DNA of 31,689 bases from JOPF133 sp035505095 (GTDB lineage Bacteria > Acidobacteriota > Terriglobia > Bryobacterales > Bryobacteraceae): NCBI GenBank assembly GCA_035505095.1, contig DATJRE010000397.1, positions 1 through 31,689 of the forward strand, given 5' to 3'. Numbering within the stretch: position 1 is the first letter of the stretch; every line of letters begins with the position of its first letter. A model generated the notes under the pieces. That model did no database searches, had not been told where the DNA came from, and saw only the letters and a program-made list of their open reading frames with translations. Positions 16,820 to 25,640 of this stretch are shown here, in pieces. The translations under genes were made by a program, and so were the position numbers.

Positions 16820-17689
16820 ATGATTCCTCCAGTGTTCGAGTACGTACGGCCCAATACGATCCCCGAGGCCGTTTCTCTCCTGCAACTCCACGGCGATGAC
16901 GCCAAGATCCTGAGCGGCGGCCAAAGCCTGATCCCCATGATGAAACTGCGGCTGGCGCGGCCGGCCTGGCTGATCGACATCAATGCCATTCCCGATCTGG
17001 CTTACATTCGCGAAGCAGACGGTTACTTGCAGATCGGCGGATTGACCCGCGAAGCGGACATTGAAGCGTCGGAACTGATCCGTTCGAAGTATCCGATCAT
17101 ACATGAGACGGCCCGCGTGATTGCCGACCCGCAAGTGCGGAACCTGGCGACCATTGGCGGAAACCTGGCGCACGGCGATCCGGCCAACGATCACGGCGCC
17201 ACCATGCTGGCGCTGGAAGCCGAGGTGATCGCCACGGGCGCCAACGGCCAGCGGTCGATTCCGATTCAGGATTTCTTTCAGTCGATCTTTACCACTGCGC
17301 TGGAGCACGACGAGATCCTCACCGAGATTCGCGTTCCGGCGCCCGCGGCGCGAAGCGGAGGCGCGTACTTCAAGCTGGAGCGCAAGGTGGGCGATTTCGC
17401 CACTGCGGGCGTTGCGGCGCAGGTGACGCTGGATTCGAACGGCGTGTGCACCAAAGCCGGAATCGGGTTGACCAACGTCGGACCGACGGCCATCAAAGCC
17501 GTAGAAGCGGAGCGCTTTCTGCGCGGCAAGAAGCTGGACGCGGAAAATATCGCCGGGGCGGCGCGGCAAGCCATGGAGGAATCGCAGCCCAGCTCGGACC
17601 TGCGCGGTCCGGCGGAATACAAGAAGGGGCTAGTGCAGGAACTAACCAAGCGAGCGCTGATGCGTGCCGCGGAACGGGCCGGCAGATAG
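16820..17689 (+). CDS. coxM: CO dehydrogenase medium subunit (FAD-binding)
   Basis: CoxM passes electrons from the iron-sulfur subunit through FAD toward the respiratory chain. The 289-residue length is normal. Two FAD-binding motifs are present: LSGGQSLIPMMKLR near residue 32 (A/S-G-G-x-S) and LATIGGNLAHGDPANDHG near residue 110 (T-I-G-G). The C-terminal CO-dehydrogenase flavoprotein domain is seen in YFKLERKVGDFATAGVAA and IGLTNVGPTAIKAVEAE. It is first in the operon, with a good Shine-Dalgarno (GAGGGGG), and coxS follows after 9 bases. The order M-S-L is the usual one for form I CODH. Confidence 0.95.
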   Translation: MIPPVFEYVRPNTIPEAVSLLQLHGDDAKILSGGQSLIPMMKLRLARPAWLIDINAIPDLAYIREADGYLQIGGLTREADIEASELIRSKYPIIHETARVIADPQVRNLATIGGNLAHGDPANDHGATMLALEAEVIATGANGQRSIPIQDFFQSIFTTALEHDEILTEIRVPAPAARSGGAYFKLERKVGDFATAGVAAQVTLDSNGVCTKAGIGLTNVGPTAIKAVEAERFLRGKKLDAENIAGAARQAMEESQPSSDLRGPAEYKKGLVQELTKRALMRAAERAGR

Positions 17690-17698
17690 GAGACCAAC

Positions 17699-18187
17699 AT
17701 GGCCGAGAAACATCATATTCGAGTCCGCTTGAACGGCGTTGATAAAGAAGCCGACGTCGAACCGAGGCTGCTGCTGGTGCATTTCATCCGCGACGTGGCC
17801 GGACAGACCGGCACGCACCTGGGATGCGATACCACCAACTGCGGCGCGTGCACCGTGCTGCTGGACGGCCGGCCGATTAAGTCTTGCACATTTTTCGCAG
17901 TGCAGGCCGACGGCCGCGAGATTATGACCGTAGAAGGCCTGATCCATGATGGCAAGCTGCATCCCATTCAGGAAGGTTTCCGCCAGGAGCACGGCTTACA
18001 GTGCGGCTTTTGTACGCCCGGCATGATGATGTCCGCGCTGGTCCTGCTGGAGAAGAATCCGGAGCCTACGGAGGAAGAAATCCGTTGGGGAATCTCCGGC
18101 AACCTGTGCCGCTGCACGGGCTATCAGAATATCGTGAAGGCGGTGCAATACGCGGCCGCCAAAATGCACGAAGGAGTACTGGTATGA
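17699..18187 (+). CDS. coxS: CO dehydrogenase small subunit (two [2Fe-2S] clusters)
   Basis: CoxS carries the two [2Fe-2S] clusters that link the molybdenum site of CoxL to the FAD of CoxM. The 162-residue protein has the plant-ferredoxin-type motif GCDTTNCGACTVLLDG with a fourth Cys in KSCTFF, and the second cluster motif CGFCTPGMMM with LCRCTGY. Both sets of four cysteines are intact. Its stop overlaps the coxL start (ATGA), so translation is coupled. An AGGAG lies upstream of its ATG. Confidence 0.96.
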   Translation: MAEKHHIRVRLNGVDKEADVEPRLLLVHFIRDVAGQTGTHLGCDTTNCGACTVLLDGRPIKSCTFFAVQADGREIMTVEGLIHDGKLHPIQEGFRQEHGLQCGFCTPGMMMSALVLLEKNPEPTEEEIRWGISGNLCRCTGYQNIVKAVQYAAAKMHEGVLV

Positions 18188-20535
18188 TTCAAACCACGTC
18201 TCCGGAAATCGGCGGCATGGGCCACGCCGTGAAACGCAAAGAGGACGCGCGGTTCATACAGGGCAAAGGCAATTACGTGGACGACGTACATCTTCCGGGG
18301 ATGGTCTTCGGTCATGTGGTCCGCAGTCCGTACGGGCACGCGCGCCTTAAGAGCATCCACATCGACGAGGCGATGAAAGTGCCTGGGGCGCTCGCCGTGA
18401 TCACGGGCGCGGATCTGGCGGCTGCCGGGCTGGCCTGGATGCCCACGCTGTTTCACGACAAGCAGATGGTGCTGGCCACCGGCAAAGTGCTGTTTCAAGC
18501 GCAGGAAGTGGCTTTCTGTGTGGCCACCGAACAATACGCCGCGGCCGACATGGCGGAACTGGTGGAAGTGGAATACGACGAGTTGCCGGTGCTGGTGGAT
18601 CCGCATAAAGCTTTGGACCCCGATGCCCCCATACTGCGCGAGGATCGCGAGGAAAAATCGAATCACATTTTTCACTGGGAGGTGGGCGATAAGCAGGGGA
18701 CGCAACAGGCGATTCAGGGCAGCCCGGTAACGGCGAGAGTGGATGCCGTATTTCAACGGTGCCATCCGGCGCCGCTCGAAACCTGCGGCTGCGTGGCCGA
18801 TTTCAACCCGGTAACCTCCAAGCTGACCATCTGGTTGACCTCCCAGGCGCCGCACGCGCACCGCACCTTGTTTTCGATCGTGGGCGGAATTCCCGAGCAG
18901 AATATTCGCGTGATCTCGCCCGATATCGGCGGAGGATTCGGCAACAAGGTTCCCATCTACCCCGGCTACGTCTGCGCGGTGGTGGCGTCGTTGAAGCTGG
19001 GCCGTCCGGTGAAGTGGATTGAGACGCGGTCAGAGAATCTGCAATCCACGGGCTTTGCGCGGGACTATCACATGACCGCCGAAATCGCGGCCGACCGCGA
19101 CGGCACCGTGAAGGCGCTGCGCGTCAAAACCCTGGCCGACCACGGCGCTTTCAACGCGGCGGCGCAACCCTCCAAGTTTCCCGCCGGATTGTTCAGCATC
19201 TGCACTGGCTCCTACGATTTCCCCAAAGCCTTCTGCGAGGTGGATGGGGTCTACACCAATAAGGCGCCGGGCGGCATTGCCTATCGCTGCTCTTTCCGGG
19301 TCACGGAAGCCGCATACCTCATCGAGCGGGCCATGGATGTTCTCGCCCACCAGTTGAAAATGGACCCGGCCGAGTTGCGGCTTAAGAATTTCATCCCATC
19401 CGACAAATTCCCTTACCAGTGCCCGCTTGGCTGGACTTACGACAGCGGCAATTACGCCGCGGCGATGAATCTGGCGCTGAAAATGGCGGGATACCAGGAC
19501 CTGCGCAAGGAGCAGGCCGAGAAGCGCAAGAAGGGTGAGCTGATGGGGATCGGCATCTCCAGCTTCACCGAGATCGTGGGCGCGGGCCCCGGCCACACCT
19601 TCGATATCGCCGGCATCAAGATGTTCGACAGTTGCGAGATTCGCATTCATCCTACGGGAAAGGCGATCGCGCGCCTGGGAACGAAATCGCAAGGCCAGGG
19701 CCACGAGACCACCTTCCCGCAGATCATCGCGCAGGAACTGGGTATTCCGCAGCAGGATATCGTGCTGGAAGAAGGCGACACCGACACCGCGCCCTACGGC
19801 CTGGGCACGTACGCCAGCCGCAGCACTCCGGTGGCCGGGGCTGCCACGGCCATGGCAGCGCGGAAGATTCGCGACAAGGCCCGCAAGATCGCAGCGCACC
19901 TGCTGGAAGTCAGCGAGGAAGACCTGGACTGGGAGCCGGGCAAATTCTTCGTCAAAGGCGCGCCCTCGAAGGCCAAAACCATTCAGGAAATCGCCTTCGC
20001 CGCCTACACCAATCTGCCGGAGGGAATGGAAGCCGGCCTCGAAGCGGTGCATTACTACGACCCGCCCAACCTGACGTTCCCTTTCGGTACCTACATTTGC
20101 GTCGTCGATATCGACAAAGGAACCGGCGAGGTCAAAGTGCGCCGGTTTATCGCCGTGGACGATTGCGGCAACATCATCAATCCGATGATCGTGGAAGGGC
20201 AGATTCACGGCGGGCTCACCGAGGGACTCGCCATCGCCTTCATGCAGCTCATCAGTTACGACGAGAGCGGCAACGTGCAAGGCGGCAACTTCATGGACTA
20301 TCTGCTGCCTACGGCCGTCGAAACGCCCCACTGGGAGACTGGAAAGACCTGCACTCCCTCGCCGCACCATCCCATCGGCGCAAAAGGCGTGGGCGAATCT
20401 CCCAATGTGGGGTCGCCCGCGGCATTCGTCAACGCGGTGGTGGATGCTCTTTCGCACCTGGGCGTCACCCACATCGACATGCCGATCGCTCCGTGGAAGG
20501 TGTGGCAGATTCTTCGGGAAAAGGGAATCACTTAA
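18184..20535 (+). CDS. coxL: CO dehydrogenase large subunit, form I
   Basis: CoxL binds the Mo-Cu active site with molybdopterin cytosine dinucleotide and oxidises CO to CO2. The 783-residue protein carries AYRCSFR, the accepted form I signature AYxCSFR. Its Cys369 would bind copper and corresponds to Cys388 of the Oligotropha enzyme. GGGFGNKVPIYPG is the cofactor-contacting loop, and Glu738 in KGVGESPNVG is the conserved catalytic glutamate. Form II proteins have AYRGAGR at this place, so true CO oxidation is predicted. The frame is open from 18001 but overlaps coxS; ATG 18184 overlapping the coxS stop gives the usual N-terminus. Next in the operon is coxG. Confidence 0.97.
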   Translation: MIQTTSPEIGGMGHAVKRKEDARFIQGKGNYVDDVHLPGMVFGHVVRSPYGHARLKSIHIDEAMKVPGALAVITGADLAAAGLAWMPTLFHDKQMVLATGKVLFQAQEVAFCVATEQYAAADMAELVEVEYDELPVLVDPHKALDPDAPILREDREEKSNHIFHWEVGDKQGTQQAIQGSPVTARVDAVFQRCHPAPLETCGCVADFNPVTSKLTIWLTSQAPHAHRTLFSIVGGIPEQNIRVISPDIGGGFGNKVPIYPGYVCAVVASLKLGRPVKWIETRSENLQSTGFARDYHMTAEIAADRDGTVKALRVKTLADHGAFNAAAQPSKFPAGLFSICTGSYDFPKAFCEVDGVYTNKAPGGIAYRCSFRVTEAAYLIERAMDVLAHQLKMDPAELRLKNFIPSDKFPYQCPLGWTYDSGNYAAAMNLALKMAGYQDLRKEQAEKRKKGELMGIGISSFTEIVGAGPGHTFDIAGIKMFDSCEIRIHPTGKAIARLGTKSQGQGHETTFPQIIAQELGIPQQDIVLEEGDTDTAPYGLGTYASRSTPVAGAATAMAARKIRDKARKIAAHLLEVSEEDLDWEPGKFFVKGAPSKAKTIQEIAFAAYTNLPEGMEAGLEAVHYYDPPNLTFPFGTYICVVDIDKGTGEVKVRRFIAVDDCGNIINPMIVEGQIHGGLTEGLAIAFMQLISYDESGNVQGGNFMDYLLPTAVETPHWETGKTCTPSPHHPIGAKGVGESPNVGSPAAFVNAVVDALSHLGVTHIDMPIAPWKVWQILREKGIT

Positions 20536-20536
20536 T

Positions 20537-21100
20537 ATGGCGGTACGCATCGAGAAGACTTTCGAAGTCAGCGAGCCCATTGACCAGTGTTGGAGCTTGT
20601 TGAGCGACCCGAGGAAGATCGTCAGTTGCGTTCCCGGCGCCAAACTTACCGAGACCGTGGACGAGCGCACCTTCAAAGGCGCCATCAGCGTTAAGGTGGG
20701 GCCGAGCCTGACTGACTACAAAGGCGAAGTAAGAATCGTACGGCTGGACGAGCAGGCGCACGTACTCGAGTTAGAAGGCAAAGGCCAGGATGTGCGCGGC
20801 AAGGGCGGCGCGTCGATGAAAATGACCGGCACGCTGGAAGCGCTCGAGGGAGGCGGCACGCGCGTGGCCGCGGTTACCGAAGTGACCGTGGTCGGGATTC
20901 TGGCGCAATTTGGGGGGCGCCTGTTGACCGACGTGTCCGACGTAATCTTCAAGCAGTTCACGGAGCGGTTCCAGCAGAAGCTCAAGAACCCGGACGCCGA
21001 ACCTCAAGGTGCCTCCGAGCCGGTGAAGGCGGTGCGCGTAGTTGGGTCGGCACTGGGCCATTCGATTCGCCGCGCTCTGGGAGGGTCGGACGAATCCTGA
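20537..21100 (+). CDS. coxG: CoxG, SRPBCC-fold CODH membrane-anchoring protein
   Basis: The 187-residue protein is a CoxG/SRPBCC-fold member (MAVRIEKTFEVSEPIDQCWSLL, then CVPGAKLTETVDERTFKG and FGGRLLTDVSDVIFKQF). CoxG is reported to help hold CO dehydrogenase at the cytoplasmic membrane and recruit it to quinone. The C-terminal ~25 residues (VKAVRVVGSALGHSIRRAL) form a mildly amphipathic helix rather than a clear membrane span. The ATG is 1 base after the coxL stop. The frame is open further upstream but inside coxL. coxD begins 4 bases after this gene. Confidence 0.92.
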   Translation: MAVRIEKTFEVSEPIDQCWSLLSDPRKIVSCVPGAKLTETVDERTFKGAISVKVGPSLTDYKGEVRIVRLDEQAHVLELEGKGQDVRGKGGASMKMTGTLEALEGGGTRVAAVTEVTVVGILAQFGGRLLTDVSDVIFKQFTERFQQKLKNPDAEPQGASEPVKAVRVVGSALGHSIRRALGGSDES

Positions 21101-21104
21101 GGAT

Positions 21105-21965
21105 GTGGGCACGATTGACGCCGTAATCCGCGGCTTCGAGGCGTCGGGATATGTGCTGGATCAGCCTCTGGCGACGGCGCTGTTTTTGCTCCTTCGCCTG
21201 GGCAAGCCGCTGCTCATCGAGGGACATGCCGGGGTGGGCAAAACCGAAGTCGCGAAGGCCTTGGCCGCTTTTCTCGATGTGGAGTTGATCCGCCTTCAGT
21301 GCTACGAAGGCCTGGATGTGAACACGGCAGTGTACGAGTGGAACTATCAGAAACAGCTTCTGGCGATTCAGATCCGCGAGAAGACCGACGAGGAGGAAAT
21401 CTTCTCGCCCAGGTTCCTGCTGGAACGTCCGCTGTTGCGGGCCATTCGGGCCGAAAGCGTTTCGCCGGTCCTGCTGATTGACGAAATCGACCGCGCCGAC
21501 GAAGCCTTCGAAGCGTTTCTGCTGGAGCTGCTATCCGACTTTCAGATTACGATTCCGGAGCTCGGCACCATCCGCGCGCGCTATCGCCCGCACGTGATTC
21601 TCACCTCCAACCGCACGCGGGAATTGAGCGATGCTCTCAAGCGGCGCTGCCTGTACCACTGGATCGACTACCCGGATTTCGACAAGGAATTGGAAATCGT
21701 CCAGCTTCGCGCGCGGGGCGCGCCGCGTGAGTTAAGCGCGCAGGTGGTGGGCTTTGTGCAGCAGGTTCGGAGCCTGGATCTTTCAAAGCCGCCCGGCGTG
21801 GCCGAGACGCTGGACTGTGTCCACTCGCTTGAGGCGCTCGGCAGAACGCGTCTGGACGCGGAGGCCGCCGCGGCCACCCTCGGATGCATTGCCAAATCGG
21901 TGGAGGATTCGGCGAAGATTCAGGCGGAAGGGATCGACCGGATCCTCTCGAGGGCCGCACGATGA
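21105..21965 (+). CDS. coxD: CoxD, MoxR-type AAA+ ATPase
   Basis: The 286-residue protein is a MoxR-family AAA+ ATPase. Walker A reads GHAGVGKTE and Walker B LLIDEIDRADE, with sensor 1 ILTSNRTRELSDALKRRCLYHW, where the final Arg residues are the usual arginine finger region. In Oligotropha, CoxD is needed to build the CuSMoO2 centre of CO dehydrogenase, and it acts with the VWA protein CoxE encoded next. The start is uncertain. GTG 21105 gives the normal N-terminus GTIDAVIRGFEASGYV but has a poorly spaced GAGG; the frame is open to TTG 21042 inside coxG. Its stop overlaps the coxE start. Confidence 0.92.
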   Translation: MGTIDAVIRGFEASGYVLDQPLATALFLLLRLGKPLLIEGHAGVGKTEVAKALAAFLDVELIRLQCYEGLDVNTAVYEWNYQKQLLAIQIREKTDEEEIFSPRFLLERPLLRAIRAESVSPVLLIDEIDRADEAFEAFLLELLSDFQITIPELGTIRARYRPHVILTSNRTRELSDALKRRCLYHWIDYPDFDKELEIVQLRARGAPRELSAQVVGFVQQVRSLDLSKPPGVAETLDCVHSLEALGRTRLDAEAAAATLGCIAKSVEDSAKIQAEGIDRILSRAAR

Positions 21966-23053
21966 AGCAACCGGACCTGGTCCGCTTCTGCCGGTATCTG
22001 CGGGCCAACGGATTCTCTGCCGGCGTGACTGAATCGCTGGCGGCGGCGGACGTGGTTGGCGTGGTGGAACCCGGCGATCCGGGAGCCGTCCGATGGGCCC
22101 TGAGGGCGGCGTTAAGTTCGTCGAAAGAGGAATGGGATTCCTTTGACCGGCTGTTCGATGCTTTCTGGAACGCCCAGCGGGCGGAACCAAACGGACGGCG
22201 CAAGCCGGCCCTCACGGAGCCTCGCGGATTCTGGACTTTGACCGGCGAACCCGGCGGTGAGGTTCGTCCAACCAACCGGGAGGCGGCCACCATCGCAGGC
22301 GCCAGCGATTACGCGCGCCTCAAGAAGGTGGATTTTTCCGAAGTCTCCCAAAGCGATCAGCCAGCGCTCGACCAGCTTGCCCAGAGGCTGCTGAAGCAGA
22401 TGAGCTGGCGGCTTTCGCGCCGCCGCAAGCCGGCCGGATCGCGCGGCGTGGTGGATGTGCGGCGCACCATTCGCGGCAACATTAGCCGCGGCGGAGAGCC
22501 GCTCAAGCTGCGCTACAAAGACCGGCAGCGGCAGCAGGCGCGCATCGTGATCCTGCTGGATATCAGCGGCTCCATGAGCCTGTACAGCATGTTTCTGCTG
22601 AAATTTGCCCACGCCCTACACCGGCATTTCCGCCGTGCCGAGACATTCGTTTTCAGCACCAGGTTGGTCAGGATCGGCCCGATGCTGCGGTCGCACAATC
22701 TGGCGGAGGCCATGCGAGTACTCACCGCGTGCCCCGCCGATTGGTCGGGTGGCACCCGAATCGGAGGGTCGCTGAGCGAGTTCAACGCGAGGCATGCCCG
22801 GCTGCTTTCGCGAGATACCGTGTTGGTCATCCTGAGCGATGGATGGGATACCGGGAAACCCGAGTTGCTGGCCGCGGAGCTGCGCAGTATCAAAAGCCGT
22901 GTGCGCAAGGTGATCTGGCTGAATCCGCTGCTGGGACTTCCGGACTACCAGCCGCTCACCCGCGGAATGGCCGCGGCTCTGCCGCACGTGGATGTGTTCG
23001 CCCCGGCGCATTCGCTCGAAAGCCTGTTGGAATTAGAAAGGCACTTAGGCTGA
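21962..23053 (+). CDS. coxE: CoxE, VWA-domain partner of CoxD
   Basis: The 363-residue protein is a CoxE-like VWA protein. The C-terminal half is a von Willebrand A domain with an intact metal-ion-dependent adhesion site: D-I-S-G-S in VILLDISGSMS, Thr in SGGTRIGGSL, and Asp in VILSDGWDTG. The N-terminal half is helical and Arg-rich (RLLKQMSWRLSRRRKPAG). MoxR ATPases and VWA proteins usually work as a chaperone pair, here for maturing the Mo-Cu centre. ATG 21962 overlaps the coxD stop (ATGA) and gives the typical start MKQPDLVRFCRYLRANGF. Confidence 0.92.
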   Translation: MKQPDLVRFCRYLRANGFSAGVTESLAAADVVGVVEPGDPGAVRWALRAALSSSKEEWDSFDRLFDAFWNAQRAEPNGRRKPALTEPRGFWTLTGEPGGEVRPTNREAATIAGASDYARLKKVDFSEVSQSDQPALDQLAQRLLKQMSWRLSRRRKPAGSRGVVDVRRTIRGNISRGGEPLKLRYKDRQRQQARIVILLDISGSMSLYSMFLLKFAHALHRHFRRAETFVFSTRLVRIGPMLRSHNLAEAMRVLTACPADWSGGTRIGGSLSEFNARHARLLSRDTVLVILSDGWDTGKPELLAAELRSIKSRVRKVIWLNPLLGLPDYQPLTRGMAAALPHVDVFAPAHSLESLLELERHLG

Positions 23054-23056
23054 GAT

Positions 23057-24022
23057 ATGTTCGATGATTTCCTGGAGAAGGCCGCCCAGTTACGATCGCG
23101 GGGCGAGCCCTTCGCGATTGCCACAGTGGTGCGGTTTGAGTCTCCCATCTCCGGAAAGCCCGGAGACAAGGCAATCATCGATTCGGGCGGTAAGATCTGG
23201 GGGTGGATCGGAGGCGGCTGCGCCCAGCCGACGGTGATCAAAGAAGGGCTGAAAGCCATCGGCGAAGCCAAGCCGAGACTGGTTCGGATCAGTCCTTCGC
23301 CCGACCCCACCCCGCCAGACGGCGTTTTGGAATATGCCATGACGTGCCACAGCGGAGGGGCCGTGGAGATCTTTATAGAGCCGGTGTTGCCGAAGCCGCA
23401 GATTCTGATTCTGGGGCGTTCCGCGGTGGCGCAGGCCCTGGCAAAACTGGGCGCGGTGGCCGGCTATGCGGTGACCGTTCTGGCGCCCGACGCTAGCCGG
23501 GAGAATTTTCCCGAGACCGCGGTGCTGCACAATTCCCTGGATCTGCATCGGGTGCGCCTCACGCTGCGGACATTCGTGGTGGTCTCGACCCAGGGCGAAG
23601 GGGACGAGGAAGCACTTGAGGCGGCTCTGGCAACCGCAGCGCCGTACATCGCGTTTGTGGCGAGCAAGACGAAAGCCGAAAAGATCCTGGAGTATCTGCG
23701 CGCAAGGGGAGTTTCCGCGGAACGGCTGGCACGGGTGACCGCCCCTGCCGGTCTGCCGATCGGGGCTGTGTCGCCTGAGGAAATCGCCGTCAGCATCCTG
23801 GCGGAGATCGTCCAGAAGGGCCGGAGCCAGCCTCAACCCGCCGCCGCGGAAGTGCCGGTCGCGAGGTCGGAAGCCAAGGACCCGGTTTGCGGCATGACCG
23901 TGGCGGTCTCCGGCGCGAAACATACCACCGAATTCGAGGGCCGGACCATTTATTTCTGCTGTCCCCATTGCCAACGCGCGTTTGAGCAGAATCCGCAATC
24001 GTACGCGGTCGAACCGGTGTGA
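23057..24022 (+). CDS. coxF: CoxF, XdhC-family maturation protein with a C-terminal YHS-type domain
   Basis: The first ~265 residues are a complete XdhC/CoxF protein: AIATVVRFESPISGKPGDKA, GWIGGGCAQPTVIKEGL, MTCHSGGAVEIFIEPVLPKP, then the Rossmann domain ILGRSAVAQALAKLG and VTAPAGLPIGAVSPEEIAVS. It likely binds and delivers the molybdenum cofactor to CoxL. Residues ~277-321 add a YHS-type domain (DPVCGMTVAVSG, TIYFCCPHCQRAFEQNP), a small treble-clef-like module with a likely metal-binding Cys set, known from copper and other metal proteins. Since CODH needs copper beside molybdenum, a role in copper supply is a reasonable but untested idea. It is last in the cox operon, 3 bases behind coxE. 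Confidence 0.9.
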   Translation: MFDDFLEKAAQLRSRGEPFAIATVVRFESPISGKPGDKAIIDSGGKIWGWIGGGCAQPTVIKEGLKAIGEAKPRLVRISPSPDPTPPDGVLEYAMTCHSGGAVEIFIEPVLPKPQILILGRSAVAQALAKLGAVAGYAVTVLAPDASRENFPETAVLHNSLDLHRVRLTLRTFVVVSTQGEGDEEALEAALATAAPYIAFVASKTKAEKILEYLRARGVSAERLARVTAPAGLPIGAVSPEEIAVSILAEIVQKGRSQPQPAAAEVPVARSEAKDPVCGMTVAVSGAKHTTEFEGRTIYFCCPHCQRAFEQNPQSYAVEPV

Positions 24023-24177
24023 GTGGGGCGCAACGCGGGACCGGAGTGGACCGCGCCGCCAAGGCAGCCAAACGCGGCCCGGCGACGTTTGCCAAGTTTC
24101 AGTGCCGGTTGTTATTATCAAGAGCGCGGGCCTTTTCCTCGCGATCCCCGTACCCATCTCTGCATAATAATGATGCT

Positions 24178-24697
24178 ATGGCGTCCCGAAGAACGCGGCC
24201 CAACATCCGCCACCTCATAGTCGCTATCCAATTAGGCGACATAAAACTCGTTGAATATCTCCTCGCACAGGGCACCAATGTTAACGGTAAACATTGGGAC
24301 GATTGGCATAGCACTCCATCGTCGTGTGCTATTAGCAAGAATCACACACAAATCCTTAGGCTCCTCATTCGTCACGGACTCCGCCTACAGCGTGGCGAAG
24401 ACGGACCTTTTCTCCAGGCCGCCTTTTACCAGAATCAGGACAGCCTCAAGCTCCTCTCCAGGACAGTATTTGCTCCTGAGCTTTGGCGCGGGAAGACCCG
24501 CGGAGATAGAGAAAGAGGCCGATCTCATCTACCGCAACATCCAGGCCAGCCCCCGATACTGGCGAGATCGAGACGAATCATTTCGAATCGCTCGTCTTGA
24601 GCTATTCGACGCCGCTATGACGTGCTGGGAACACGTCCGGCCAGATCCGCCAAAGATCAAGATCAGCGATACTCCAGCCAAGGGGAAGGCCCTCTAG
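24178..24697 (+). pseudogene. Ankyrin-repeat protein gene, apparently frameshifted
   Basis: From ATG 24178 the frame gives ankyrin-like helices (RHLIVAIQLGDIKLVEYLLAQGTNVNG, then AISKNHTQILRLLIRHGL and FLQAAFYQNQDSLKLL). It then turns into Arg/Pro-rich noise and stops at 24600. The +1 frame from about 24480 to the stop at 24697 carries a sensible helical sequence (AEIEKEADLIYRNIQASP, ESFRIARLELFDAAMTCWEH). Joining them needs one frameshift between roughly 24440 and 24490 and yields a protein of about 170 residues. It is more AT-rich than the cox operon and marks the left border of the accessory region. The 3' end overlaps the converging ImmA/IrrE gene by 35 bases. A sequencing error is the main alternative. 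Confidence 0.55.
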
Positions 24698-25640
24698 CTC
24701 CGTACCGCCCCAGGGCGGACGACTGAAGAAACTCCCGTCCTTGAGGCAACAAGCGTGGATGCGAAGCGCGGTTTGCAGCGCGAGTCATCGATTTTCGTCT
24801 CAGGCGGCTGTCGTATCTGTTCGGGTCCAAATCCTCCAACAAAGAACCATCCTCGTCATCGAGGCTTGATTCAGATTCGAGATCGAACTCCAGAAAAGAG
24901 ACAACCGCGCCGTATGACCGAAGCGGTATCGAATGCTCAAGAACCCGCCGGACGCGATCGGCATCCCACCGGTTCAGCCAGGCGTCGACCGGAACCTCGA
25001 CGAGATCATCAGGTGCGCTCTCGCCCGCGAAGAGTTTCGCCGCCCATGATTTGGCGGAGGGAAGCTCCGGGATCGGCAGCGGGAGGCGGAACGCGTCGCT
25101 GCGGACGTACCATTTCGCGCGCCCGTCTTCGCTCCAGATCATGCAACACGCGAGATCGGTCAGTTCCAGATACCGGTAGATCGTGGCCGTCAGGCTGGTG
25201 GAAAACTCGCTGGCGACACGGCTGATCGTGTGGAGCGATGGATCTTTCAACCCAAGACGAGGGGCGACGAGTTTCCTCGGAAGCAAAAGCTCCGCCGAAA
25301 ATTCGTTGGCCTCCCGCTCAGCCGTTGCAACGCTGGAATGCCATCGCTCGATGTCCTCGGAGCGGCAGACATTCTTCAGCGCCCGATGGTGCGGAATCAA
25401 ATAATGCCCGATCTCGTGACCGATGGTGAAGCGCTTGCGCGTATGCTCGCGAATGGCGGAATTGACGGCAATGATCCCCTTAGGGCCGTCCAACGCCCGC
25501 ACCAGCGAGCCGTCGAAACCGTCCGCCTCGACTTCCCTGATGCGAAGGCCGATTCGGCCGGCGATGGCAGCCAAATCCGGCACACCGCTGATCGCAAGCC
25601 GCTCCGCGAGCACTTCCGCGAGCTGCTCAACCGCGTTCAC
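24663..25640 (-). CDS. ImmA/IrrE-family metallopeptidase
   Basis: The 325-residue protein is a zinc peptidase of the ImmA/IrrE (COG2856) type. The zinc motif H75-E-I-G-H79 lies in RFTIGHEIGHYL, and Glu110 in AEREANEFSAELLLP is the expected third ligand. Members usually cleave a repressor or anti-sigma-like partner after a signal such as DNA damage or phage infection, as in ICEBs1 ImmA or Deinococcus IrrE. The C-terminal domain (residues ~150-270) may be a sensor, and the last ~55 residues are a Ser/Arg-rich tail of no known family. It starts with GTG overlapping the stop of the 143-residue gene (GTGA) and is last in a three-gene operon headed by a sigma-like protein, which is its most likely substrate or partner (inference). 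Confidence 0.88.
   Translation of the reverse strand: MNAVEQLAEVLAERLAISGVPDLAAIAGRIGLRIREVEADGFDGSLVRALDGPKGIIAVNSAIREHTRKRFTIGHEIGHYLIPHHRALKNVCRSEDIERWHSSVATAEREANEFSAELLLPRKLVAPRLGLKDPSLHTISRVASEFSTSLTATIYRYLELTDLACCMIWSEDGRAKWYVRSDAFRLPLPIPELPSAKSWAAKLFAGESAPDDLVEVPVDAWLNRWDADRVRRVLEHSIPLRSYGAVVSFLEFDLESESSLDDEDGSLLEDLDPNRYDSRLRRKSMTRAANRASHPRLLPQGREFLQSSALGRYGARGPSPWLEYR

Noticed and set aside
18001..18183. N-terminal extension of coxL
   Set aside because: The extra residues are a frame-shifted reading of coxS; ATG 18184 with the ATGA overlap fits known CoxL starts.
19030..20685. 551-residue minus-strand frame opposite coxL and coxG
   Set aside because: Antisense to a complete, motif-bearing coxL; composition is His/Arg/Val-rich noise.
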